From JBCCFX01 sp039029515 (lineage in GTDB: Bacteria; Planctomycetota; Phycisphaerae; Phycisphaerales; SM1A02): a DNA stretch of 6,325 bases. Positions within the stretch are counted from its first letter, which is position 1; each line of letters starts with the position of its first letter. Below are positions 1 to 4,932 of the stretch, one piece after another. The notes beneath the pieces were generated by a model. It made no database searches. It had not been told where the DNA came from and saw only the letters and a program-made list of their open reading frames with translations. Position numbers and translations under genes: made by a program. The stretch covers positions 1 through 6,325 of the forward strand of contig JBCCFX010000217.1 of assembly GCA_039029515.1 (NCBI GenBank), given 5' to 3'.

Positions 1-539
1 GGTATGGCGATGAGCTTCTCCATTTTCTCACACGCTTTCTGGGTTCACGCGCGGCCGCCGAAGATGTCTTCCAGGAGACCTTCCTCCAGATTCATCAGTC
101 GGCGGAGTCCTTTGATCAGTCGCGTCGCTTCAAGCCGTGGCTGTTCACGATCGCCGCAAACAAGGCTCGTGACTTCCACCGCAAGCGCGCTCGTCGATCG
201 ACGGTGTCGCTGTCGGCGCATGTCAAGGATGACGGCGACGGTCAGACGTATGTCGACCTGATGGATGCCGAGTTGCCGACGCCCGACCAGCCGGTGCTCG
301 ATGCGGAGCGCAGTCGTCGGGTGAAGGCGGTCATTGATGATCTTCCGATTCATCTTCGAGAGATCGTGTTATTGAGTTACTTCCAGCGGATGAGTTACAA
401 CCAGATTGCCGAGGCACTGGAGATCCCGCTCGGAACCGTGAAGAGTCGTTTACACACTGCCGTGGCCGCGTTCGCGCGATCATGGGAGCGTCTGGAGCAG
501 CATTCATCCGCGTCGGATGAATCGCGAGGGGTTGATTGA
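1..539 (+). CDS. ECF-family RNA polymerase sigma factor, 5' end missing
   Basis: The reading frame is open from the window edge (first full codon at 3) to the TGA at 537-539, giving 178 visible residues. It reads as a sigma-70 group 4 (ECF) factor, which directs RNA polymerase to alternative promoters. Visible residues 3-30 form region 2.1/2.2, with the A-A-A-E-D-V-F-Q-E-T-F core-binding signature. Residues 42-62 (F-K-P-W-L-F-T-I-A-A-N-K-A-R-D) are region 2.3/2.4, which melts and reads the -10 element. A variable acidic linker follows, and residues 113-157 are region 4, with the helix-turn-helix S-Y-N-Q-I-A-E-A-L-E-I-P-L-G-T-V-K-S-R-L that reads the -35 element. ECF factors are usually 170-200 residues, so only a short N-terminus is lost. 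Its stop codon overlaps the start of the next gene, a putative anti-sigma factor, so the two are probably translationally coupled. Family assignment is firm; the stimulus and regulon are unknown. Confidence 0.95.
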   Translation, partial: YGDELLHFLTRFLGSRAAAEDVFQETFLQIHQSAESFDQSRRFKPWLFTIAANKARDFHRKRARRSTVSLSAHVKDDGDGQTYVDLMDAELPTPDQPVLDAERSRRVKAVIDDLPIHLREIVLLSYFQRMSYNQIAEALEIPLGTVKSRLHTAVAAFARSWERLEQHSSASDESRGVD

Positions 540-1456
540 TGCAGGAACCACGTGGGCAACACGTCGAGTTGTCAGCCGATGATGCGCGGCTGCTCGATGC
601 CCTGATGGAATCAGGATTTGAGCCGGATGCGCTTGAAGCGCTCAGCGCCGACGATCGTGCGCGCGTTGATCGACTGATGAGCGTCTTCGGTTTGATGGGT
701 GATTATCCCGTTGACGATGCGTCGGAATCGCTGGTGCACGCCACGATCGCACGGATTGATCAGGCGGATCGCGAACGCGAAGAACGCATGACGCTTTCCG
801 CGGCATCGACACCTGGACGTGGCTTCCGCTTCATGCGGCTGCCTGACTTCGTCACCGTGGCAGCCGTACTGTTGATTGCGGCGAGCGTTGCGTTGCCGGT
901 CATGTCGAACATTCGTCGACAGTCGATCGATCTGAAGTGCGAGAACAACCTGCGCCAGCTCGGGTATGCATTCAGCACGTACGCGGCGGATAACAATGGC
1001 CTGATGCCGGCGGCGCAGCAGGCGGGGATCGCCCACCCGTGGAATTCGTTCTCGAACATCATGAATCTGAATCCGCTCACGCACGGCGAGTATTGCTCCG
1101 CTGACTGTCTGCACTGTCCTGGGAACAAGAAGCCGACCGGCCCGAGCTACTCCTACCAATGGCAGTCCGGCGAAGGTCGGCGCTGGGAAGGCGGTCAGGG
1201 CATGTTGATCGTGATGGGTGATCGTAATCCGCTGGTGGATGCGGCACGTCAGGGTCTGACGACGCCGCCACCGGGCAGCATGTCGCTGAATCACGGTGGT
1301 CGCGGCCAGAACGTCCTTCGCAGCGACGGGACGACGATGTTCCTGAACAACCCGGTGGTCGGTCGCGGCGACAACATCTGGCTGCCGAACGGGGCGAAGA
1401 AGCTCATGAACGGCGTGAGTCCATCCGACGAGTCGGATGTGTTTCTGCTTCATTGA
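539..1456 (+). CDS. Putative membrane-anchored anti-sigma factor with pseudopilin-like outer domain
   Basis: This is a 305-aa protein. The ATG at 539 overlaps the sigma factor's TGA by one base and has GAGGG at 526-530, 8 nt upstream; a TTG at 536 is also in frame but worse placed. Residues 1-100 are soluble, acidic and helical, and lack the HxxxCxxC zinc motif of ZAS anti-sigma domains. Residues 104-122 form one transmembrane helix. Immediately after it, residues 126-154 (R-R-Q...K-C-E-N-N-L-R-Q-L-G...Y-A-A-D-N-N-G) resemble the N-terminal helix region of planctomycete type II pseudopilins. H252 to D263-G264, with Q-N-V-L between, resembles the H-X9-DG motif of the same proteins, here with ten residues in between. 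Cysteines 186, 190 and 193 form a small cluster. Gene order and one-base overlap with an ECF sigma factor support an anti-sigma role, but this is inference; there is no recognisable anti-sigma motif. No prepilin peptidase leader is present, so it is unlikely to be an assembled pilin. Confidence 0.72.
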   Translation: MQEPRGQHVELSADDARLLDALMESGFEPDALEALSADDRARVDRLMSVFGLMGDYPVDDASESLVHATIARIDQADREREERMTLSAASTPGRGFRFMRLPDFVTVAAVLLIAASVALPVMSNIRRQSIDLKCENNLRQLGYAFSTYAADNNGLMPAAQQAGIAHPWNSFSNIMNLNPLTHGEYCSADCLHCPGNKKPTGPSYSYQWQSGEGRRWEGGQGMLIVMGDRNPLVDAARQGLTTPPPGSMSLNHGGRGQNVLRSDGTTMFLNNPVVGRGDNIWLPNGAKKLMNGVSPSDESDVFLLH

Positions 1457-1487
1457 GGCTGCGGGCGTTGGGCTCCATTGAATCTCT

Positions 1488-1513
1488 GTAGGCCGGGTTC
1501 TGCTGAACCCGGC
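1488..1513 (+). repeat. REP-like hairpin A, copy 1 (GTAG-headed)
   Basis: GTAG at 1488-1491 is followed at once by a perfect 9-bp stem: GCCGGGTTC (1492-1500), loop TGCT, GAACCCGGC (1505-1513). A near-identical copy lies at 6112-6137. The match extends to ctgtag upstream, giving 27 of 28 identical bases (1486-1513 against 6110-6137), and the only change turns a G-C pair into a G-T pair that can still pair in RNA. A GTAG tetranucleotide at the foot of a hairpin is the known hallmark of REP sequences recognised by TnpA-REP/RAYT proteins. It lies 31 bp after the anti-sigma stop codon and might also end transcription, although no T-run follows. Confidence 0.8.
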
Positions 1514-1520
1514 ATTGTCT

Positions 1521-1591
1521 GTAGGGCGGCTTTACCAAGCCGCCATCGGCCTGCGCTGGTTTGTCATGGCGGACAGGTATGTCCGCCCTAC
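1521..1591. repeat. REPIN-like inverted pair of GTAG hairpins (B and C)
   Basis: Hairpin B is GTAG (1521-1524) plus GGCGGCTT, loop TACC, AAGCCGCC (1525-1544). Hairpin C is in the opposite orientation: on the minus strand GTAG is 1591-1588, followed by the stem formed by 1568-1575 and 1580-1587 with loop 1576-1579. The ends of the unit are perfect 9-bp inverted repeats (GTAGGGCGG at 1521-1529 and its complement at 1583-1591), and an inner 7-bp inverted repeat (CCGCCAT 1540-1546, ATGGCGG 1566-1572) allows the whole 71 bp to fold as one long hairpin. Two REP hairpins in inverted orientation with a short spacer are the definition of a REPIN. No RAYT transposase gene is in the window. Hairpin C recurs at 6234-6253. 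Confidence 0.75.
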
Positions 1592-1596
1592 GATTC

Positions 1597-1680
1597 AGCA
1601 AATAGCAAATAGCAAATAGCAAATAGCCAAGAGCCAAGAGCCAAGAGCCATGAGGGATGAGGGATACGGGATTGGGGATC
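1597..1680 (+). repeat. Heptanucleotide tandem array, drifting units, G-rich end
   Basis: Twelve consecutive 7-bp units run without a phase break: AGCAAAT four times, AGCCAAG three times, AGCCATG, AGGGATG, AGGGATA, CGGGATT and GGGGATC. Neighbouring units usually differ by one to three bases, so the sequence changes stepwise along the array. The last four units give four G-tracts on the plus strand (1654-1656, 1661-1663, 1668-1670, 1674-1677) separated by 3-4 nt, a canonical G-quadruplex motif. The array starts 5 bp after the REPIN-like unit. It resembles in principle the heptanucleotide STRR repeats of cyanobacteria. Confidence 0.85.
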
Positions 1681-1700
1681 TGCAATACGATTCCCAGTCC

Positions 1701-1755
1701 ACAACCCACAACCCACAACCCACAACCCACAACCCGCAACCCACAACCCGCAGCC
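1701..1755 (+). repeat. Heptanucleotide tandem array, C-rich (ACAACCC)
   Basis: Seven full 7-bp units, ACAACCC five times, GCAACCC, then ACAACCC, occupy 1701-1749, followed by a degenerate GCAGCC. On the minus strand this is GGG tracts separated by exactly four bases (TTGT or TTGC), seven in all, a strong G-quadruplex motif. It lies 20 bp after the G-rich end of the preceding array, so the two arrays place G-runs on opposite strands. An open frame crosses it and joins rpmI, but the encoded T-H-N-P-Q-P-like repeats are a by-product. Confidence 0.88.
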
Positions 1756-1784
1756 TTGCCTCGCCACGGGGCATCCGCTACCCT
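1756..1784 (+). promoter_or_regulatory. Candidate sigma-70-type promoter for rpmI-rplT
   Basis: TTGCCT (1756-1761) and TACCCT (1779-1784) are separated by exactly 17 bp. They match 4 of 6 and 3 of 6 consensus bases, including the critical TTG and the TA...T positions. Transcription would start near 1791, giving a leader of about 70 nt before rpmI. It begins directly at the end of the C-rich heptad array. It is the best candidate seen between the repeats and the gene, but it rests on pattern matching alone. Confidence 0.35.
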
Positions 1785-1863
1785 GCGTGGCTCGACGTCG
1801 GGTAGGCAAGCGTCACCGTCTGGTGTCCACCTCCGTCGAAACAACCCGCAAGGGGTCAGTCCC

Positions 1864-2115
1864 ATGCCGAAGAACAAGCCCAACAAGGGCCTGCTGAAGC
1901 GAATCCGGATCACGAAGAGTGGCAAGGTGAAGATGCGACGTGCGTTCGGCCGTCACCTTCGCAGCCACAAGTCCGGCACCACGATGCGATCGTATCGACG
2001 ACCGAAGTACGCCACGCCGGGTGATGCCCGTCGTGTGGCGGCGATGCTGCACACCAGCATCTCGTCGAATGCCAAGCAGTCAAAGTCCGCTTCCACCGAA
2101 TCATCAGAAGACTGA
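1864..2115 (+). CDS. rpmI: 50S ribosomal protein L35
   Basis: This 83-aa basic protein binds 23S rRNA in the large subunit. It begins M-P-K-N-K-P-N-K-G and has the family signature around residues 10-40 (K-R-I-R-I-T-K-S-G-K-V-K-M-R-R-A-F-x-x-H-L), followed by the helical A-x-R-V-A-A-M-L end of the normal domain. The frame is open far upstream, to 1657, but only the ATG at 1864 gives a normal L35 N-terminus, and AAGGGG at 1850-1855 sits 8 nt before it. L35 is normally about 65 residues; this one has an extra Ser/Glu-rich tail of about 20 residues ending in S-S-E-D. rplT follows 86 bp later, as in the standard infC-rpmI-rplT operon, but infC is not upstream: the 407 bp before this gene are repeats and the preceding gene is an anti-sigma factor. 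Confidence 0.97.
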   Translation: MPKNKPNKGLLKRIRITKSGKVKMRRAFGRHLRSHKSGTTMRSYRRPKYATPGDARRVAAMLHTSISSNAKQSKSASTESSED

Positions 2116-2153
2116 ACCCGTTGTCGATCATCCATCGTCCGTCGGGAGCAAGA

Positions 2154-2193
2154 GATTCGTCACGACGAATCCTCCGTACGAACGGAACAGGAG
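2154..2193 (+). promoter_or_regulatory. rpmI-rplT intercistronic hairpin and rplT ribosome binding site
   Basis: A perfect 8-bp inverted repeat, GATTCGTC (2154-2161) and GACGAATC (2164-2171), folds in RNA as a 7-bp stem with a CACG loop. It is followed by AGGAG at 2189-2193, 8 nt before the rplT ATG. In E. coli and Bacillus, L20 represses its own operon by binding leader structures. Whether this hairpin has such a role is a guess; it could also be an RNA processing or stability element. Confidence 0.45.
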
Positions 2194-2201
2194 TGTGAAT
2201 C

Positions 2202-2576
2202 ATGCCACGTGCACGCAAGGGCGCTGCCCGAACTCAGGCTCGTCGTAAACTTCTTCGTCAGGCTCGCGGCTACTGGGGAACCAAGAGCCGTCATAAGCAG
2301 CAGGCCAAGGTCGCGCTGACGCGCGCCGGCCAGTTTGCCTACCGCGATCGTCGCAACCGTCGTCGCGAATTCCGTCGTCTCTGGAATACGCGCATCAATG
2401 CGGCGTGCCGGATGCGCGGCTCACGGTACAGCCGGTTCATGAACGGTCTTGGCCGTTCGGGCATCATGCTCAATCGCAAGATGCTGAGCCAGATGGCGAT
2501 CGACGATCCGAAGTCATTCGACAAGCTCGTCGAGATGGCAGAAGCGAACACGACCGCACAGGCTGCGAAGGCCTGA
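2202..2576 (+). CDS. rplT: 50S ribosomal protein L20
   Basis: This 124-aa, strongly basic protein binds 23S rRNA early in large-subunit assembly and in many bacteria represses its own operon. The sequence follows L20 throughout: M-P-R-A-R-K-G at the start, the long basic helix with R-K-L-L-R-Q-A-R-G-Y-W-G-T-K-S-R (about residues 16-30), Y-R-D-R-R-N-R-R-R-E-F-R-R-L-W-N-T-R-I-N-A (48-68), and the C-terminal globular part with Y-S-R-F-M-N-G-L and L-N-R-K-M-L-S-Q-M-A (about 80-100). Length is slightly above the usual 117-119 because of an Ala/Thr-rich end. The start is fixed by the family N-terminus and by AGGAG at 2189-2193. It is the last gene of its operon, with an intrinsic terminator 35 bp downstream. 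Confidence 0.98.
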   Translation: MPRARKGAARTQARRKLLRQARGYWGTKSRHKQQAKVALTRAGQFAYRDRRNRRREFRRLWNTRINAACRMRGSRYSRFMNGLGRSGIMLNRKMLSQMAIDDPKSFDKLVEMAEANTTAQAAKA

Positions 2577-2610
2577 TTCGCCGGTCACGGTGAACACAGT
2601 GAATCATGAC

Positions 2611-2648
2611 CATGCGGTCCCGACGTGTCGGGGCCGCATGTTGTTAGT
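2611..2648 (+). terminator. Rho-independent terminator after rplT
   Basis: The arms 2611-2624 (CATGCGGTCCCGAC) and 2627-2640 (GTCGGGGCCGCATG) are complementary over 14 positions with one G-T pair. Sterically this gives a 13-bp GC-rich stem with a 4-nt loop. The T-rich stretch TTGTTAGT follows directly at 2641. It separates rpmI-rplT from dapL. Confidence 0.88.
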
Positions 2649-2709
2649 GGTCCACATGATTCAGATCGATCTCGAAGCGCGGTTCGGTCTCGCGTAGACT
2701 GCGGGCACC

Positions 2710-3957
2710 ATGACCCGCATCAACGAACACTATTTGAAGCTCGCTGGCGGCTATCTCTTCCCGGAAATCACGCGGCGCGTCGATGCGTACATCGCCGACG
2801 CGCCGACACACGCCGATCGCATCATCAAATGCGGTATTGGTGATGTGACAGAACCGCTGCCGGACGCGGTTCGTCGCGCGATGCATGAAGCGGTGGATGA
2901 ACTCGGGGATCGCTCGACGTTCAAAGGCTACGGTCCGCCGCTCGGGCACACGTTTGTACGCGACGCCATCGCGGAACACGACTTCGCCGCGCACGGTCTC
3001 GACATTGGCGCCGATGAAGTGTTTCTTTCCGATGGTTCCAAGGGTGACTGCGGCGCGGTGCTCGACATCCTTGGTCATGACAATCGGATCGCGATCACCG
3101 ACCCGGTGTATCCGGTGTACGTCGATACGAACGTCATGGTCGGTCACACCGGCGGACTCCAGGACGATTCTCGCTACGACGGTCTTGTGTATCTCCCATG
3201 CACGCCAGCGAATGGATTCGTGCCTGACATTCCTGATGCGCCGCTCGACCTCATCTACCTGTGCTATCCGAACAATCCGACCGGCGGGATGATCACGCGC
3301 GACAAGCTCGCGGCGTGGGTTGAGTATGCGATCGGGCACGACGCGATCATTCTGTATGACGTCGCGTATCAGGCGTTCATTCGAGATGCTTCGTTACCGC
3401 GATCGATCTATGAAATCGATGGCGCGAAACGATGTGCCATGGAGTTCCACAGCTTCTCCAAGAACGGCGGCTTCACCGGCACGCGCTGTGGCTACACGAT
3501 CTGTCCGAAGGAACTCACTGGCACGACCGCCGACGGTCAGCGCGTTCCGTTGCATGATCTGTGGTCACGACGCTGGAGCACGAAGTCCAACGGCGTGTCA
3601 TGGGTGGTGCAGCGCGGCGCTGCGGCAGTGTATTCCGATGAAGGCCGAGCGCAGGTTGCTGATCTCGTGGATTTCTACATGCAGAACGCGGCGATGCTGC
3701 GAGTCGGTTGTGCATCGCTCGGACTCGAAGTGTATGGCGGTGAACACGCACCATACGTCTGGGTTGCGTGTCCGGACGGTGTCGACAGCTGGCAGATGTT
3801 TGATCGCATGCTGCACGAAGCGCAGGTCGTTGTCACGCCCGGCGTCGGGTTTGGATCCTGCGGTGAAGGTTTCTTCCGAATCTCCGCATTCAACTCGCGC
3901 GAGAACGTGGAAGAAGTGGTCCGCCGATTGAAGAGTGTTGCCTTGCAACCCGCCTGA
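2710..3957 (+). CDS. dapL: LL-diaminopimelate aminotransferase
   Basis: This 415-aa fold-type I, PLP-dependent aminotransferase converts L-tetrahydrodipicolinate, with glutamate, to LL-2,6-diaminopimelate in one step, bypassing the succinylase or acetylase branch toward meso-DAP and lysine. The DapL signatures are clear: N-E-H-Y-L-K-L-x-G-G-Y-L-F-P-E-I at 5-20, the G-I-G-D-V-T-E-P-L segment at 42-50, F-K-G-Y-G-P-P-L-G-H at 71-80, the S-D-G-S-K-G-D-C phosphate-side loop at 107-114, Y-P-N-N-P-T-G at 186-192, D217 and Y220 beneath the cofactor, the Schiff-base lysine K251 in H-S-F-S-K with G-F-T-G-T-R-C-G-Y-T after it, and the carboxylate-binding R390 in F-F-R-I-S-A-F. Length is normal. The two residues after K251 are N-G where plant and chlamydial enzymes have T-A. 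No convincing Shine-Dalgarno sequence precedes the ATG. The next gene starts 2 bp after the stop, so the two form an operon. Confidence 0.96.
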   Translation: MTRINEHYLKLAGGYLFPEITRRVDAYIADAPTHADRIIKCGIGDVTEPLPDAVRRAMHEAVDELGDRSTFKGYGPPLGHTFVRDAIAEHDFAAHGLDIGADEVFLSDGSKGDCGAVLDILGHDNRIAITDPVYPVYVDTNVMVGHTGGLQDDSRYDGLVYLPCTPANGFVPDIPDAPLDLIYLCYPNNPTGGMITRDKLAAWVEYAIGHDAIILYDVAYQAFIRDASLPRSIYEIDGAKRCAMEFHSFSKNGGFTGTRCGYTICPKELTGTTADGQRVPLHDLWSRRWSTKSNGVSWVVQRGAAAVYSDEGRAQVADLVDFYMQNAAMLRVGCASLGLEVYGGEHAPYVWVACPDGVDSWQMFDRMLHEAQVVVTPGVGFGSCGEGFFRISAFNSRENVEEVVRRLKSVALQPA

Positions 3958-3959
3958 TC

Positions 3960-4928
3960 ATGGCCGAGCCGCTTTCCATTCCGACGCTTGACGATGTTCG
4001 CGCTGCCACGACCAGAATCGCGCCGTTTGCGCATCGCACGCCGGTGCTGACCTGCTCGGCCCTGGATGAGCGCGCGGGACGCTCGCTGTTCTTCAAGTGT
4101 GAGTTGTTCCAGAAGGTCGGTGCGTTCAAGTTTCGTGGCGCATGCAATGCGATCATGAAGCTCAACGATGAAACGGCCGCGCGCGGCATTGTGACCCACA
4201 GTTCGGGCAACCATGCACAAGCGGTCGCGCTCGCATCCCGACTTCGTGGGATACCCGCGTACATCGTCATGCCCTCCAACGCACCGACGGCGAAACGCAA
4301 CGCCGTGCTTGGCTATGGCGCGGAGGTCATCGATTGCGAACCCACACTCGACGCGCGAGAGACAACCGCCGCGGCGGTACAGGCGCGCACGGGTGCGACG
4401 TTGATTCCGCCGTTCGATCATGCAGATGTCATCGCAGGTCAGGGCACGATGGTGCTGGAGCTGCTCGAACAGGTGGATGATCTCGATGCGATCGTCGTGC
4501 CGATCGGTGGCGGTGGGATGATGTCCGGCATCTGCGTCGCCTCAAAGGGACTTCGTCCCGACATCCGAATCATCGGCGCTGAGCCGGCGGGCGCTGATGA
4601 TGCGTATCGATCGCTTCAGGCCGGGGAACTCATCCCGCAGACCGGTCCTGACACGATTGCCGATGGTCTGCTGACGAGCCTCGCGCCGATCACGTTCGCC
4701 ATCATCCAACAGCACGTTGAACGCATTCTCACCGTGCCGGACGAGGCGATCGTCGCCGAGATGCGGTTCGTCTGGGAGCGCATGAAGGTGGTCATTGAAC
4801 CAAGCGCTGCCGTGGGCGTTGCGGCAGCGCTCAGCGAGACGTTCATGGCGTTGGACGGATTCGATCGTGTCGGCGTGATCCTGTGTGGGGGTAATCTGGA
4901 TCTCGATCGACTGCCGTGGCAGGCGTGA
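3960..4928 (+). CDS. PLP-dependent serine racemase / threonine ammonia-lyase family enzyme
   Basis: This 322-aa single-domain fold-type II PLP enzyme lacks the C-terminal ACT-like regulatory domain of biosynthetic IlvA. It resembles eukaryotic-type serine racemase closely. Features seen are L-F-F-K-C-E-L-F-Q-K at 43-52, PLP lysine K57 in G-A-F-K-F-R-G, H-S-S-G-N-H at 80-85 with S82 at the position of the serine racemase re-face base, phosphate loop G-G-G-G at 183-186, and E208, A212 and D214 in the order of the divalent-cation site of serine racemase. C309 in C-G-G-N replaces the usual Ser that contacts the PLP ring nitrogen; Cys occurs there in serine dehydratases. Likely activities are L-Ser/D-Ser racemisation and deamination of Ser, Thr or 3-hydroxyaspartate; sequence alone cannot choose. 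The start is 2 bp after dapL's stop without its own clear ribosome site, so translation is probably coupled. Confidence 0.88.
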   Translation: MAEPLSIPTLDDVRAATTRIAPFAHRTPVLTCSALDERAGRSLFFKCELFQKVGAFKFRGACNAIMKLNDETAARGIVTHSSGNHAQAVALASRLRGIPAYIVMPSNAPTAKRNAVLGYGAEVIDCEPTLDARETTAAAVQARTGATLIPPFDHADVIAGQGTMVLELLEQVDDLDAIVVPIGGGGMMSGICVASKGLRPDIRIIGAEPAGADDAYRSLQAGELIPQTGPDTIADGLLTSLAPITFAIIQQHVERILTVPDEAIVAEMRFVWERMKVVIEPSAAVGVAAALSETFMALDGFDRVGVILCGGNLDLDRLPWQA

Positions 4929-4932
4929 CCAT

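Noticed and set aside
536..541. TTG at 536 as start of the anti-sigma gene
   Set aside because: The directly following ATG at 539 is better spaced (8 nt) from GAGGG at 526-530 and gives the common stop/start overlap.
611..1453. Long open frame on the minus strand opposite the anti-sigma gene
   Set aside because: It has Arg/His-rich composition with no domain or membrane logic, while the plus-strand frame has a clear start, overlap with the sigma factor and recognisable motifs. It is a by-product of GC-rich coding sequence.
1597..1755. CRISPR array
   Set aside because: The repeats are 7 bp, contiguous and without spacers, so they are tandem repeats, not CRISPR.
1814..1831. Alternative hairpins in the rpmI leader (CACC-GGTG and GGTG-CACC sharing 1822-1825)
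   Set aside because: The stems are only 4 bp, and such pairs arise by chance in GC-rich DNA; not enough to propose a riboswitch or attenuator.
1657..1863. N-terminal extension of L35 through the heptad array
   Set aside because: The frame is open, but the extension is T-H-N-P-Q-P-type repeat translation. L35 begins at the ATG at 1864 with its own ribosome site.
2644..3339. 231-aa open frame on the minus strand opposite dapL
   Set aside because: dapL is certain on the plus strand; the antisense frame has no family features and starts inside it.
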